From Scatosoma sp045533485 (GTDB lineage: Bacteria > Bacillota > Clostridia > Christensenellales > Borkfalkiaceae): a stretch of DNA of 64,000 nucleotides. Below are positions 41,507 to 50,790 of the stretch, piece by piece. The translations under genes and the position numbers were made by a program. The stretch spans positions 1-64,000 of the forward strand of contig JAZSHX010000035.1 in NCBI GenBank assembly GCA_045533485.1. The letters run 5' to 3'. Position 1 is the stretch's first letter. Each line of letters opens with the position of its first letter. The notes beneath the pieces were generated by a model. The model searched no databases. It worked only from the letters and a program-made list of their open reading frames with translations, and was not told where the DNA came from.

Positions 41507-42073
41507 TTATCTCATCGTGGGATAGCTGAAGTAAGCGGGTTGATAGCTTGCGTTCAATGCTCTTTGTTGTGCGGGAGCGTTGTAGTACGTTTGCATTTCC
41601 ATTACGGGAGCTTCTTCATCGATAACGGTATGAGCGGTTCTCCATTGTTTCACTTTGATGGGAAGCCACAAACCGAAGATAAGAACCGTGAATACGGTTG
41701 CGAAGAACCATTTGATACCTTTGAAGGTAAGGTTCCACGTTTTGCCCGTGAATTTCAAACGGTAGCCGTTTACTCTCGTGTGTCTAACGAACCAACGTTG
41801 ACGGATGTTGGAGAACCAAGCACAAGCGAATACGAAGCCGAAGAACGCAAGAGCGCCGCCGACAACGAGAACGACCGTGGTAAGTTCAATAACTTCCAAA
41901 ACGCCGAGAAGAAGGGGAGCTGCGAAGATTGCAAGAGCGAATACGAATGCCAAGAAAGCAACGACCGTTCTGCCAATCAAGCCACCCAACTTGCCGTCAA
42001 ATTCACTCGTGGGAAGCACGGAGTAGAAGTTGTTGTACATGTTTTGTTGATGAGTATTTTGTTGTTTAGCCAT
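41507..42073 (-). CDS. DUF898/YjgN-like membrane protein (paralogue 2)
   Basis: A 188-residue protein with four hydrophobic helices and a soluble C-terminal tail rich in Ala, Gln and Tyr (PAQQRALNASYQPAYFSY). It shares the overall plan and both end motifs with the gene at 40808. AAAGGAG precedes the ATG. The function is not known. Upstream (42074-42270) is AT-rich non-coding DNA that holds this gene's promoter. Confidence 0.78.
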   Translation of the reverse strand: MAKQQNTHQQNMYNNFYSVLPTSEFDGKLGGLIGRTVVAFLAFVFALAIFAAPLLLGVLEVIELTTVVLVVGGALAFFGFVFACAWFSNIRQRWFVRHTRVNGYRLKFTGKTWNLTFKGIKWFFATVFTVLIFGLWLPIKVKQWRTAHTVIDEEAPVMEMQTYYNAPAQQRALNASYQPAYFSYPTMR

Positions 42074-42271
42074 GGATAAAACTCCTTTATTTAGTATACT
42101 GTGTAATTATTATACATTACATTATATAAATTGTCAAGAGAAAATTGAAAGTTTTTTTAAAAAAATTAGAAAAATTTTCATAAATCTATCACATTTCTTT
42201 GGGTAGGCAAAAACTTTTTGAAAAAAAGCGAAAAAACGGCAAAAAAGTGACGTACACCGCGTTGAAATCAT

Positions 42272-42300
42272 TGACGAAAAATTAAAAGTGTGGTAGAATA
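42272..42300 (+). promoter_or_regulatory. gapA promoter
   Basis: TTGACG (42272), 17-bp spacer, TAGAAT (42295-42300), followed by an 86-nt leader. Confidence 0.75.
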
Positions 42301-42386
42301 TTACACGGACAAGCAGAGCTCCATTGTTTTTGCGTGCCCAAAAAAAGAGATAAATAAATTTTATTCAAATAAAGGAGAAATTCATT

Positions 42387-43406
42387 ATGGCAAACGTAAA
42401 AGTTGCAATCAACGGTTTCGGTCGTATCGGCCGTCTTGCGTTCAGACAAATGTTCGGCGCAGAAGGTTACGAAGTAGTAGCAATCAACGACCTTACCAGC
42501 CCCTCCATGCTTGCGCACCTTCTTAAATATGACTCTGCGCAAGGCAGATACGCGCTTGGCGATACGGTTTCCGCTGACGACGAAGCAGGTACGATCACCG
42601 TAAACGGCCAAACGATCAAAATTTATGCAGAAAAAGACGCAGTAAACTGCCCTTGGGCTGCTTTGGACGTAGACGTAGTGCTTGAATGCACCGGCTTCTA
42701 CACGTCGAAAGCAAAATCCGAAGCGCACATCAAAGCAGGCGCAAAGAAAGTTGTTATTTCCGCTCCCGCAGGTAACGACCTTCCTACCATCGTTTACAGC
42801 GTAAACGAAAAGACGCTTCAAAAGAGCGACGCGATCATTTCCGCAGCTTCCTGCACCACCAACTGCCTTGCTCCCATGGCAAACACGCTCAACAAGCTTG
42901 CGAAAATCAAAAAAGGTTATATGACCACGATTCACGCATACACGGGCGACCAAATGGTACTTGACGGTCCCCACAGAAAGGGTGACTTCCGTCGTGCAAG
43001 AGCAGCTGCTGCAAACATCGTTCCCAACTCCACGGGCGCAGCAAAGGCTATCGGTCTTGTAATTCCCGAACTCAACGGCGTGCTTGACGGTTGCGCACAA
43101 CGCGTTCCCGTTCCCACCGGTTCGCTTACCCAACTTGTTGCAATTTGCGAAGGCGAAGTGGACGCAGCTACGGTAAACGCAGCAATGAAGGCAGCGGCTT
43201 CCGCATCCTTCGGCTACACCGAAGAAGAAATCGTTTCTTCCGACATCGTTGGTATCACCTACGGTTCGCTCTTCGACGCTACGCAAACGAAGTGCATGCC
43301 TATGGGCGATGGCAACACGCTTGTAAAGGTAGTTTCTTGGTATGACAACGAAAACTCCTACACCAGCCAAATGGTAAGAACGATTAAATACTTCGCAGAA
43401 CTTTAA
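42387..43406 (+). CDS. gapA: Glyceraldehyde-3-phosphate dehydrogenase
   Basis: A 339-residue NAD-dependent glycolytic dehydrogenase. It has the NAD motif VAINGFGRIGRLAFRQ, the catalytic cysteine in ISAASCTTNCLAP, THAYTGDQ-type IHAYTGDQMVLDGPHR, and the C-terminal WYDNENSYTSQMVRTI. AAAGGAG precedes the ATG. Codon choice is strongly biased, as expected for a highly expressed gene. It stands alone between its promoter and terminator. No cggR, pgk or tpi gene is adjacent. Confidence 0.98.
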   Translation: MANVKVAINGFGRIGRLAFRQMFGAEGYEVVAINDLTSPSMLAHLLKYDSAQGRYALGDTVSADDEAGTITVNGQTIKIYAEKDAVNCPWAALDVDVVLECTGFYTSKAKSEAHIKAGAKKVVISAPAGNDLPTIVYSVNEKTLQKSDAIISAASCTTNCLAPMANTLNKLAKIKKGYMTTIHAYTGDQMVLDGPHRKGDFRRARAAAANIVPNSTGAAKAIGLVIPELNGVLDGCAQRVPVPTGSLTQLVAICEGEVDAATVNAAMKAAASASFGYTEEEIVSSDIVGITYGSLFDATQTKCMPMGDGNTLVKVVSWYDNENSYTSQMVRTIKYFAEL

Positions 43407-43415
43407 TCTTTCGTA

Positions 43416-43458
43416 AAAAATCAACACCGCACTCTAAAAGGGGTGCGGTGATTTTTTA
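43416..43458 (+). terminator. gapA terminator
   Basis: CACCGCACTC / GGGTGCGGTG stem extended by AAAAATCA and TGATTTTTT. Confidence 0.9.
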
Positions 43459-43479
43459 TTATTTCAAGTTGACAAACGG

Positions 43480-43508
43480 TTGCTTTTCTTGCGCGCGCGT
43501 GATATAAT
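43480..43508 (+). promoter_or_regulatory. Promoter of GDSL lipoprotein gene
   Basis: TTGCTT (43480), 17-bp spacer, TATAAT (43503-43508). Confidence 0.75.
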
Positions 43509-43549
43509 AAAGACAGCATTATATAATAATGTAAAGGAGAAAAGGGTAT

Positions 43550-44338
43550 ATGAAACCGAAAAAGATGCTTTCTATTCTGCTTGCAACGGTGACGGCTGTG
43601 CTGGCACTGAGCTTGTCTGCCTGCAATTTGTTTGGCGATAATTCGTCGTCTTCCCCGAAAAGCGGAAAGGTAATCGATTATAAAAATATCGTAATGAGTT
43701 GTTTGGGGGATAGCATCACAGACGAAGCAAACGGAGAAAAATACCCCACGATGCTTAGAAAGGAATACGGCTATAAAGAAGTGAATAACTATGCAAAGAG
43801 CGGTGCGACGATTACGACGCTCAACGAAAGCAACAGTTTACAACAGCAAATCGAACGTGTGGACGAAAACAGCGACATTATTTCCGTTTTGGCTGGCGTA
43901 AACGATTTCCTTTTTTATTCCGCACCCAAAGGCAAAAAGGGCTTCACCGACACGGCCACCTTTTACGGCGCTGTGGATACGCTTATCAAGGGCTTGAAAG
44001 CGCGCTGTCCAAACGCGTACATTTTCTTTATGACGCCGTATAAGTGTCAATGGAAAGACGGGCGCGCGTACGATAAGGAAAATCAAGCAGGTTTGATTTT
44101 GTCCGATTACGTGAATATTATCATTGAATTGTGCGATCAATACGGTTTGGATTATTTGAACCTTTACGTGGACGGCGGTTTTGATTTCACCAACCCCACG
44201 TACACGGCGGACGGCTTGCATCCCTTGGGGCGTTTCTACGAAGAGTTCACTATGCCGATGGTAGGGGAATTTATCGAAAAAAATTACCCGTCCTTTGCTA
44301 AGGCAAAAATGACGGAAAGCGTAGCCGTAGACGCATAA
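43550..44338 (+). CDS. Predicted SGNH/GDSL-hydrolase lipoprotein
   Basis: A 262-residue exported lipoprotein. The signal peptide ends in the lipobox LSAC (Cys25), followed by a Ser-rich linker. The SGNH blocks are visible: CLGDSITDE (catalytic Ser), the Gly block near NNYAKSGATITT, the Asn block VLAGVNDFLF, and ADGLHPLGRFYEEF with Asp and His. Enzymes of this fold act as esterases or deacetylases on cell-wall or polysaccharide substrates. The substrate here is unknown. AAAGGAG precedes the start. Confidence 0.92.
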   Translation: MKPKKMLSILLATVTAVLALSLSACNLFGDNSSSSPKSGKVIDYKNIVMSCLGDSITDEANGEKYPTMLRKEYGYKEVNNYAKSGATITTLNESNSLQQQIERVDENSDIISVLAGVNDFLFYSAPKGKKGFTDTATFYGAVDTLIKGLKARCPNAYIFFMTPYKCQWKDGRAYDKENQAGLILSDYVNIIIELCDQYGLDYLNLYVDGGFDFTNPTYTADGLHPLGRFYEEFTMPMVGEFIEKNYPSFAKAKMTESVAVDA

Positions 44339-44350
44339 AAAACATAAAAC

Positions 44351-44373
44351 GGGCGTACCATGTACGCGATTAT
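44351..44373 (+). repeat. Dispersed palindromic motif GCGTACCATGTACGC
   Basis: GGGCGTACCATGTACGCGAT followed by TAT, the near-identical partner of 11887-11909. Confidence 0.5.
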
Positions 44374-44383
44374 CGCAAAAAAC

Positions 44384-44414
44384 AACCCCTTTCGGTATAA
44401 CGCCGAAAGGGGTT
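44384..44414. terminator. Bidirectional terminator between GDSL lipoprotein gene and glyS
   Basis: AACCCCTTTCGG / CCGAAAGGGGTT, 12-bp stem, between two convergent genes. Confidence 0.85.
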
Positions 44415-44433
44415 AATTGTTGGCTAAAACCTA

Positions 44434-45834
44434 TTAAAATTCAAGTTTTTCTTGGATATAGGCAATCGCTTCGTCTACGGACACGCGGATTTGTTCCATC
44501 GTGTCGCGGTCGCGCACGGTCACCGTGCCGTTTTCCAAGGTGTCGAAATCGACGGTTACGCAGAAGGGCGTGCCGATTTCGTCTTGACGGCGGTAGCGCT
44601 TACCGATAGAGCCCGTGATATCGTAGGTGGTGGGGAATTTTTTCATCATCTTTGCGTAAATTTCGTCGGCTTTTTCGCTTAAATTCTTTTGCAAAGGCAA
44701 CACAGCGCACTTGTAAGGAGCAAGGGCAGGGTGCAAACGAAGCACCGTACGGATATCGTTCTTTTCCGCGTCAACTACTTCTTCATCGTACGCGTCGGTG
44801 AGGAACGCAAGTACCACACGGTCGGCGCCGAGCGAGGGTTCTACTACGTAGGGAACGTAGCGTTCGCCCGTTACGGGGTCTACGTAATCGATGGGTTTAC
44901 CGCATTCTTTCGCGTGTTGGGACAAATCGTAATCCGTTCTGTCCGCAATACCCCAAAGTTCGCCCCAGCCGAACGCGAATTTATATTCAAAGTCGGTGGT
45001 TGCTTTGGAATAGAAGCAAAGCTCTTCGGGGGAGTGGTCGCGAAGGTGCAGGTTTTCTTCCTTCATGCCCAGCGACAACAGCCAGTTTTTGCAAAAATCT
45101 TTCCAGTACGCAAACCATTCCAAATCGGTGCCGGGCTTGCAGAAGAATTCTAATTCCATTTGTTCAAATTCACGGGTACGGAAAGTGAAATTGCCGGGCG
45201 TAATTTCGTTTCTAAACGATTTACCCACTTGCGCGATACCGAACGGCACGCGCATACGCGTTGCGCGTTGCACGTTGGCGAAGTTAACGAAAATACCTTG
45301 CGCCGTTTCGGGGCGGAGATATACGGTGTTCGCCGAATCTTCCGTTACGCCTTGGAAGGTTTTGAACATCAAGTTAAACTTACGGATAGAAGTGAAATCG
45401 TGATTACCGCAAACGGGGCAAACCAGCTTGTGTTCATTGATAAACGCTTCCAGCGCATCGTTGTCCATGCTTTCCACTTTTACGTCCAAGCCCTTTTTCG
45501 CAACGTACGCTTCGACAAGGTTGTCCGCGCGGTGGCGCGCTTTACAGCTCTTGCAGTCCATCAAAGGATCGGAGAAACCGCCAAGGTGGCCGGACGCTTT
45601 CCAAGTGCGCGTATTCATCAAAATAGCGCAGTCGACACCCGTGTTGTGGGGATTTTCTTGCACAAACTTTTTCCACCAAGCTTTCTTTACGTTGTTTTTC
45701 AGCTCCACGCCCAAAGGACCGTAATCCCAAGTGTTGGCAAGGCCGCCGTAAATTTCACTGCCGGGGAAGATAAACCCTCTGTTTTTGCAAAGGGAAACGA
45801 GTTTTTCCATCGTTACAGCTCTTTTTTCTGCCAT
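44434..45834 (-). CDS. glyS: Glycine-tRNA ligase (dimeric alpha2 type)
   Basis: A 466-residue class II glycyl-tRNA synthetase of the single-chain dimeric type found in part of the Firmicutes, not the GlyQ/GlyS tetramer. It starts EKLVSLCKNRGFIFPGSEIY and has a zinc-like set in DCKSCKARHR and CPVCGNHD. Motif 2 lies in RVPFGIAQVGKSFRNEITP, and the C-terminal anticodon-binding domain includes RRQDEIGTPFCVTVDF. No T-box-like leader is visible upstream. A 264-bp AT-rich spacer separates it from fhs. Confidence 0.96.
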   Translation of the reverse strand: MAEKRAVTMEKLVSLCKNRGFIFPGSEIYGGLANTWDYGPLGVELKNNVKKAWWKKFVQENPHNTGVDCAILMNTRTWKASGHLGGFSDPLMDCKSCKARHRADNLVEAYVAKKGLDVKVESMDNDALEAFINEHKLVCPVCGNHDFTSIRKFNLMFKTFQGVTEDSANTVYLRPETAQGIFVNFANVQRATRMRVPFGIAQVGKSFRNEITPGNFTFRTREFEQMELEFFCKPGTDLEWFAYWKDFCKNWLLSLGMKEENLHLRDHSPEELCFYSKATTDFEYKFAFGWGELWGIADRTDYDLSQHAKECGKPIDYVDPVTGERYVPYVVEPSLGADRVVLAFLTDAYDEEVVDAEKNDIRTVLRLHPALAPYKCAVLPLQKNLSEKADEIYAKMMKKFPTTYDITGSIGKRYRRQDEIGTPFCVTVDFDTLENGTVTVRDRDTMEQIRVSVDEAIAYIQEKLEF

Positions 45835-46098
45835 AATAACAAACCTCTTTTGAAAAAATTGATAACAAAGCTATTATACGATATTTTCCCGTTGCAAGTC
45901 AAACCTTTGCGCGCGTGTTTTTGCAAAAAAAACGTTTTCTTGCCAAAATAAAGAAATTTTTTTCGCGCACTTGCCTTTTGCATAGCAAAAACTCAAAAAA
46001 AACTAAAAATATTTTTAAAAAATATAGGTTAAGCTATTCCTTTTTATGAAAAAATGTGTTATAATAAAGTGAACGAATATTTGCAAAAGGGGTACGCT

Positions 46099-47754
46099 AT
46101 GCTTTCGGATATTCAAATCGCGGAACAAGCAAAGCTTGACGATATAAGAGAAGTGGCGAAAAAGCTGGGATTGACGGAAGACGATTTACAGCTTTACGGA
46201 AAATATAAAGCGAAAATTTCCTTACCGAAAAACGCAAAACGCGACGGGAAACTTATTTTGGTCACCGCAATCAATCCCACCGCTTCGGGCGAAGGGAAAA
46301 CGACGGTGGCAATCGGGCTTGCGGACGGGCTTGCCAAAATCGGTAAATCCGTTTGTTTGGCGTTGAGAGAGCCGTCGCTTGGTCCAGTCTTCGGTATCAA
46401 AGGCGGCGCCGCAGGCGGCGGATATGCACAGGTCGTGCCTATGGCGGATATCAACTTACATTTCACGGGCGATTTGCACGCCATCACTTCGGCAAACAAT
46501 CTGCTTTGCGCGCTTATGGATAACCATATTTTTCGCGGCAATGCATTGAATATCGACACCGACAATATTTATTTCCACCGTTGTATGGATATGAACGAAC
46601 GCCAGCTTATCAACGTCACCATCGGCGGCGAAGGCAGGGGCGTCAACCGTGTGGACCATTTCGACATTACGGCGGCAAGCGAAATTATGGCAGTGCTGTG
46701 CTTGGCAACGGATATCGACGATTTGAAAAAGCGTTTGGGCAATATCGTCGTGGGCTTAAACAAGGACGGTCAATACGTGCGCGCAAGCCAAATTCCCGGC
46801 GCGGTCGGGTCAATGGCAGTACTATTAAAGGACGCGATGAAGCCCAACCTTGTGCAAACCTTAGAACATACGCCTGCCATCATCCACGGCGGTCCGTTTG
46901 CGAATATCGCGCACGGCTGCAACAGCGTGCAGGCAACGTATGCGGCAATGAGCTTGGCGGATTATGCTGTGACGGAAGCAGGGTTCGGCGCGGACTTGGG
47001 GGCGGAAAAATTTTTGGACGCAAAGTGCCGCGTAGCGGGCATCGAGCCCGATTGCGTGGTAATCGTAGCGACGGTGAAAGCGCTCAAACTGCACGGCGGC
47101 GCGGATAAAACTACGCTTTCTAATGAAAACGTAGACGCGCTGAAAAAGGGTATGCCCAACCTTTTGAAGCATATCGAAAATATCGTAAACGTATACAAAA
47201 AACCCGTAGTGGTGGCGATGAACCGTTTTTATACGGACACCCCTGCGGAGATTGAAACGGTGATGCAGGCAGTGCAAAACGCCGGCGCGGAAGCCGTATT
47301 CACCGACGTGTTTTTAAAAGGCGGCGAAGGCGGCAAAGAGCTTGCGCAAGCGGTGGCTAAAGCGTGTGATATCCAGTCGAAGCTGTGCTTCCCTTACGAA
47401 TTGACGGATAGCATTTGCGAAAAAATCGAAAGCGTTGCAACCAAGATTTACGGCGCGGACGGCGTGGACTTTTCCCAAGAAGCGTTGGAAAAAATCGCGT
47501 TCATTGAAAAGCACGGCGAAAGCGATTTGCCTGTGATTATCGCCAAAACGCAGTATTCTCTTTCCGACAATATGGCGCTTATCGGCCGTCCCCAAGGTTT
47601 TAGAATTTCCGTAAGGGATATAATCTTAAAAGGCGGCGCCGGGTTTATTGTTGCGGTGGCAGGCAAAATTATGCTGATGCCGGGCTTAGGCGAACACCCT
47701 GCGGCGGAAAAGATCGACTTGCTTTCCAACGGCACGATTGTAGGGCTGTCGTAA
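46099..47754 (+). CDS. fhs: Formate-tetrahydrofolate ligase
   Basis: A 551-residue enzyme that makes 10-formyl-tetrahydrofolate from formate, THF and ATP, feeding C1 metabolism and, in acetogens, the Wood-Ljungdahl pathway. The P-loop-like AINPTASGEGKTTVAIGLAD and the LREPSLGPVFGIKGGAAGGG segment are family signatures. The start is at 46099 because AAAAGGGG lies 6 nt upstream. A TATAAT box lies at 46060-46065 with TTCCTT 17 bp before it. No fchA/folD gene is adjacent. Confidence 0.97.
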   Translation: MLSDIQIAEQAKLDDIREVAKKLGLTEDDLQLYGKYKAKISLPKNAKRDGKLILVTAINPTASGEGKTTVAIGLADGLAKIGKSVCLALREPSLGPVFGIKGGAAGGGYAQVVPMADINLHFTGDLHAITSANNLLCALMDNHIFRGNALNIDTDNIYFHRCMDMNERQLINVTIGGEGRGVNRVDHFDITAASEIMAVLCLATDIDDLKKRLGNIVVGLNKDGQYVRASQIPGAVGSMAVLLKDAMKPNLVQTLEHTPAIIHGGPFANIAHGCNSVQATYAAMSLADYAVTEAGFGADLGAEKFLDAKCRVAGIEPDCVVIVATVKALKLHGGADKTTLSNENVDALKKGMPNLLKHIENIVNVYKKPVVVAMNRFYTDTPAEIETVMQAVQNAGAEAVFTDVFLKGGEGGKELAQAVAKACDIQSKLCFPYELTDSICEKIESVATKIYGADGVDFSQEALEKIAFIEKHGESDLPVIIAKTQYSLSDNMALIGRPQGFRISVRDIILKGGAGFIVAVAGKIMLMPGLGEHPAAEKIDLLSNGTIVGLS

Positions 47755-47818
47755 ACAAGTGCATTGCACTTCGTGCGCGAACAGAAAATAAAATTTTCCA
47801 TAAAAAAGAGTAGGATTT

Positions 47819-49453
47819 ATGAAAACGATAGAAGCAACTAACTTTATTGAACAAATCATCAACGACGATATCGAAAACGGGAAAATTTCCGCAGTGCAAA
47901 CGCGTTTTCCCCCCGAACCCAACGGGTATTTGCATATCGGGCATATCAAGAGTATGCTTGTCAATTTCGGTACGGCGAATAAATACGAAGGCAAGTGCAA
48001 TCTTTTCTTTGACGACACTAACCCTTCCAAGGAAAAAACGGAGTTTGTAGACGCTATCCGCAAGGATATTTCGTGGATGGGCTACGACTGGGCGAAAGAA
48101 GTGTATGCGTCTGATTTCTTCCCCGTAATCTATGATTACGCGGAAAAATTAATTACGGATGGCAAAGCGTTCGTGTGCGATTTATCCCCCGAAGAAATTT
48201 CCGCTACGCGTGGTACGCTTACGGAAGCAGGCAAGGAAAGTCCTTACAGAAACAGAAGCGTGGAAGAAAACTTGACGCTGTTTAGAGAAATGAAAGCAGG
48301 GAAATATCCCGACGGCAGCAAGTGCTTGCGCGCGAAAATCGATATGGCGTCGCCGAATATGAATATGCGCGACCCCGTTATTTACCGCATTTTGCGCCAC
48401 ACGCATCACCGCACGGGCGATCAATGGTGCATTTATCCTATGTACGATTACGCGCATCCTATTTGCGATTATTTGCAAGGGGTAACGCACTCGCTTTGTA
48501 CCTTGGAATTTGAAGACCACCGCCCTTTGTACGACTGGGTGGGTATCAACCTTGGGTTTGCGCCCAAGCCCCGTCAAATCGAGTTTGCGCGTCTTGCCGT
48601 AACCAACACGGTTATGTCTAAGAGATATTTGAAAAAGCTTGTGGAAGAAGGCCACGTGCACGGCTGGGACGATCCCCGTATGCCGACGGTGGCAGGGCTT
48701 AGAAACCGCGGTGTTCCGCCCGAAGCTTTGCTGGATTTCTGCACGAAAATCGGGATAGTCAAAGCCAACTCCGAATGCCAGCTTTCCTATTTGGAAGCTT
48801 GTATCCGCGACAACTTGAACGAAAACGCCGAACGTGCTATGGCGGTTTTAGAACCGCTCAAAGTGACGATTACCAACTATCAAGGCGAAGAAGAGCTGGA
48901 AACGGCGTTGCACCCCTTGAAACCCGAACTTGGCGTGAGAAAACTTGCGTTTTCCAGCGTAGTATATATTGATAAGGCGGATTTCTCTCTCAATCCACCG
49001 CCCAAATACCAACGCTTAAAACAAGACGGCTACGTGCGGTTGAAAAACGCGTACATTATCCACTGCGACGAAGTGGTTTTGGACGAAAACGGCGAAGCGG
49101 TCGAGCTGAAATGCAGCTATATTCCCGAAAGCCGTTCGTCCAACGATACCAGCGGTATCAAGGTGAAAGGGACTATCCAGTGGGTAGACGGAAAGACGGG
49201 CGTGGACGCGGAAATCAGAAAATACGCGCCGCTTTTGAAGGACGCAGAATACGCTGGGCAAGATTTTACGGAAAGAATGAATTTGGACAGCGAACGCATT
49301 TACCAAGGCAAAGCCGAACCGTATTTGGCGCAAAGCCAAGACGGCAAGCAGTTCCAGCTTATGCGCGTGGGATATTATAAAAAATACCAAGACGCAAACG
49401 GCAAGCTGGTGCTTTCGGAAATCGTTTCTTTGAAAGACAGTTTCAATAAATAA
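47819..49453 (+). CDS. glnS: Glutamine-tRNA ligase
   Basis: A 544-residue class I glutaminyl-tRNA synthetase. The HIGH motif is in FPPEPNGYLHIGHIKSM, and the KMSKS equivalent is TVMSKRYLKKLV. LCTLEFEDHRPLYDW and the C-terminal beta-barrel anticodon domain follow. This direct enzyme is absent from many Firmicutes, which use Glu-tRNA(Gln) amidation by GatCAB. Its presence agrees with reports of glnS in part of the Clostridia. The ribosome site is GAGTAGGA. Confidence 0.96.
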   Translation: MKTIEATNFIEQIINDDIENGKISAVQTRFPPEPNGYLHIGHIKSMLVNFGTANKYEGKCNLFFDDTNPSKEKTEFVDAIRKDISWMGYDWAKEVYASDFFPVIYDYAEKLITDGKAFVCDLSPEEISATRGTLTEAGKESPYRNRSVEENLTLFREMKAGKYPDGSKCLRAKIDMASPNMNMRDPVIYRILRHTHHRTGDQWCIYPMYDYAHPICDYLQGVTHSLCTLEFEDHRPLYDWVGINLGFAPKPRQIEFARLAVTNTVMSKRYLKKLVEEGHVHGWDDPRMPTVAGLRNRGVPPEALLDFCTKIGIVKANSECQLSYLEACIRDNLNENAERAMAVLEPLKVTITNYQGEEELETALHPLKPELGVRKLAFSSVVYIDKADFSLNPPPKYQRLKQDGYVRLKNAYIIHCDEVVLDENGEAVELKCSYIPESRSSNDTSGIKVKGTIQWVDGKTGVDAEIRKYAPLLKDAEYAGQDFTERMNLDSERIYQGKAEPYLAQSQDGKQFQLMRVGYYKKYQDANGKLVLSEIVSLKDSFNK

Positions 49454-49493
49454 CAACAACGTAAAGGTAGATAATTTATAAGGAGCAAATAGG

Positions 49494-50726
49494 ATGCTTT
49501 ACACTTTATTAGCCGGTTCGGCAAACGCATTTATACAAAAAATTCCCGCCATGGCAATTTGCGCGGCGGCGGCTTTGTTATTGATTGCGTTTTGCATAGG
49601 CGCAAAGAAAGGACTTCGCCGTGTCAACCTGTTCGGCTTTTTCTGGACGGTGAGCGCAGCGGCGTTTATCCTTATCAAAAAATTTAGTAAGGGCGCGGTA
49701 GCAACCGATTTGAAAGGGCTTATTTTCGACGCCGTTTTGGCGGTGGGGTGCGTTTTCGGCTGCTTGTTGGCGCAAAAATTTGTCGTTTGGCTGCGCCGTC
49801 CTAAGGTGCGCTACGTAAAGAAAAAGGGCGATAAATTCTTTAAGGACGAAAACGGCGTAGAATACGATTCCGAAAAAGAAGATTTTGACGACTACGAAAA
49901 ATACGCGTCCACAAAAATGAAAGTAAAAAAAGGCACGGGAGATCCCAACTTCTTCGGGCGTTTGCTTGGTGGGCTCGTATGCACTTTGAACGTGGGAATC
50001 GTGCTGTTTTTGAGCGTGGCGGCGGCTATGTTCATTGTCGTTGGTTTGAAAATGGATCAAAGTACGTTTGCTTCCGTATTTGAAAAGGGCTGGGTTAACA
50101 ACCTTAAAACGTGGTCGTACAGCTATGCTATTGATTTTGCGATTATCGGTATTATATTGAAAAATGCACACAGCGGCTATGATAAGGGCTTTATCGAAAG
50201 CTTGCGCGTGCTGTTTATAAGAATAGGCATTATGGCGGCAGGCGTGGCGGCGTTCTATATCCCGTTCTCTAAATATGCAACGGAAGACGGCGTGGCGTTC
50301 CTTTGTTCTACCACCAACCGCTTTATGTCGCTTGTGGAAAGCGTCGGCGTGCCTGCGTTTGCTGCTCCGTTCACGGGAAGACTTGTGTGTGGCGCTGTTA
50401 TTTACGCGCTTGCACTTGTAGCGCTTTGGCTTTTGAATAAATTGCTTATCAAGCTAGCGGACTCGGTGGAAGATATTGCGCTGTTCCGCGTTATGGACGG
50501 TGTGCTTTCCTGCGTGGTATACGGCGTGATCGGCTGTGTGGTTTGCGTAGCGATTTTGGGCGTTATGTACCTTAGCTCCTATCTTGCAGTTTTCGATTTC
50601 ACCCCCTTTATAACGGGCGGTTATTTAGCGGAAGGATTTTTCAATGTTTGTGAAAAAACCATTCCAGGACTTTTGCAAACGGCAAAGGAAACCGTGAAAG
50701 GATTTATTGCTGGGTTTAAGCTGTAA
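49494..50726 (+). CDS. Hypothetical polytopic membrane protein
   Basis: A 410-residue protein with about eight hydrophobic helices (for example AMAICAAAALLLIAFCIGAK, GLVCTLNVGIVLFLSVAAA, LVCGAVIYALALVALWLLN). A charged cytoplasmic insert near residues 105-150 is rich in Lys, Asp and Glu (KKKGDKFFKDENGVEYDSEK). The pattern GAKKGLRRVNLFGFFW after helix 1 recalls the KG turn of CvpA-type proteins, but I cannot assign a family. AAGGAG precedes the start. It is 40 bp behind glnS, in the same direction. Confidence 0.78.
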   Translation: MLYTLLAGSANAFIQKIPAMAICAAAALLLIAFCIGAKKGLRRVNLFGFFWTVSAAAFILIKKFSKGAVATDLKGLIFDAVLAVGCVFGCLLAQKFVVWLRRPKVRYVKKKGDKFFKDENGVEYDSEKEDFDDYEKYASTKMKVKKGTGDPNFFGRLLGGLVCTLNVGIVLFLSVAAAMFIVVGLKMDQSTFASVFEKGWVNNLKTWSYSYAIDFAIIGIILKNAHSGYDKGFIESLRVLFIRIGIMAAGVAAFYIPFSKYATEDGVAFLCSTTNRFMSLVESVGVPAFAAPFTGRLVCGAVIYALALVALWLLNKLLIKLADSVEDIALFRVMDGVLSCVVYGVIGCVVCVAILGVMYLSSYLAVFDFTPFITGGYLAEGFFNVCEKTIPGLLQTAKETVKGFIAGFKL

Positions 50727-50741
50727 AAACACTAAACGATA

Positions 50742-50774
50742 GGGGCAGGTATGCGATGAACGCGTACCTGCCCC
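50742..50774. repeat. Palindromic copy of the GGGGCAGGTATGCG family / terminator
   Basis: GGGGCAGGTATGCG, a 5-nt loop ATGAA, then CGCGTACCTGCCCC: a 14-bp hairpin followed by ATTATTTTT. It lies between two convergent genes and may terminate both. Confidence 0.75.
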
Positions 50775-50790
50775 ATTATTTTTAGGCGGT

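Noticed and set aside
42282..43427. 381-codon open frame antisense to gapA
   Set aside because: A mirror of the highly biased gapA codons. It contains many Cys/Phe/Val and no domain. gapA is beyond doubt.
43469..43508. TTGACA at 43469 as -35 of the GDSL gene
   Set aside because: It is 28 bp from TATAAT. The better-spaced TTGCTT at 43480 (17 bp) was preferred.
45160..45951. 263-codon frame antisense to glyS
   Set aside because: A shadow of glyS without ribosome site or recognisable domain.
45835..46098. T-box or other leader between glyS and fhs
   Set aside because: No T-box sequence, specifier stem or terminator/antiterminator pair is visible. The region is plain AT-rich DNA with the fhs promoter.
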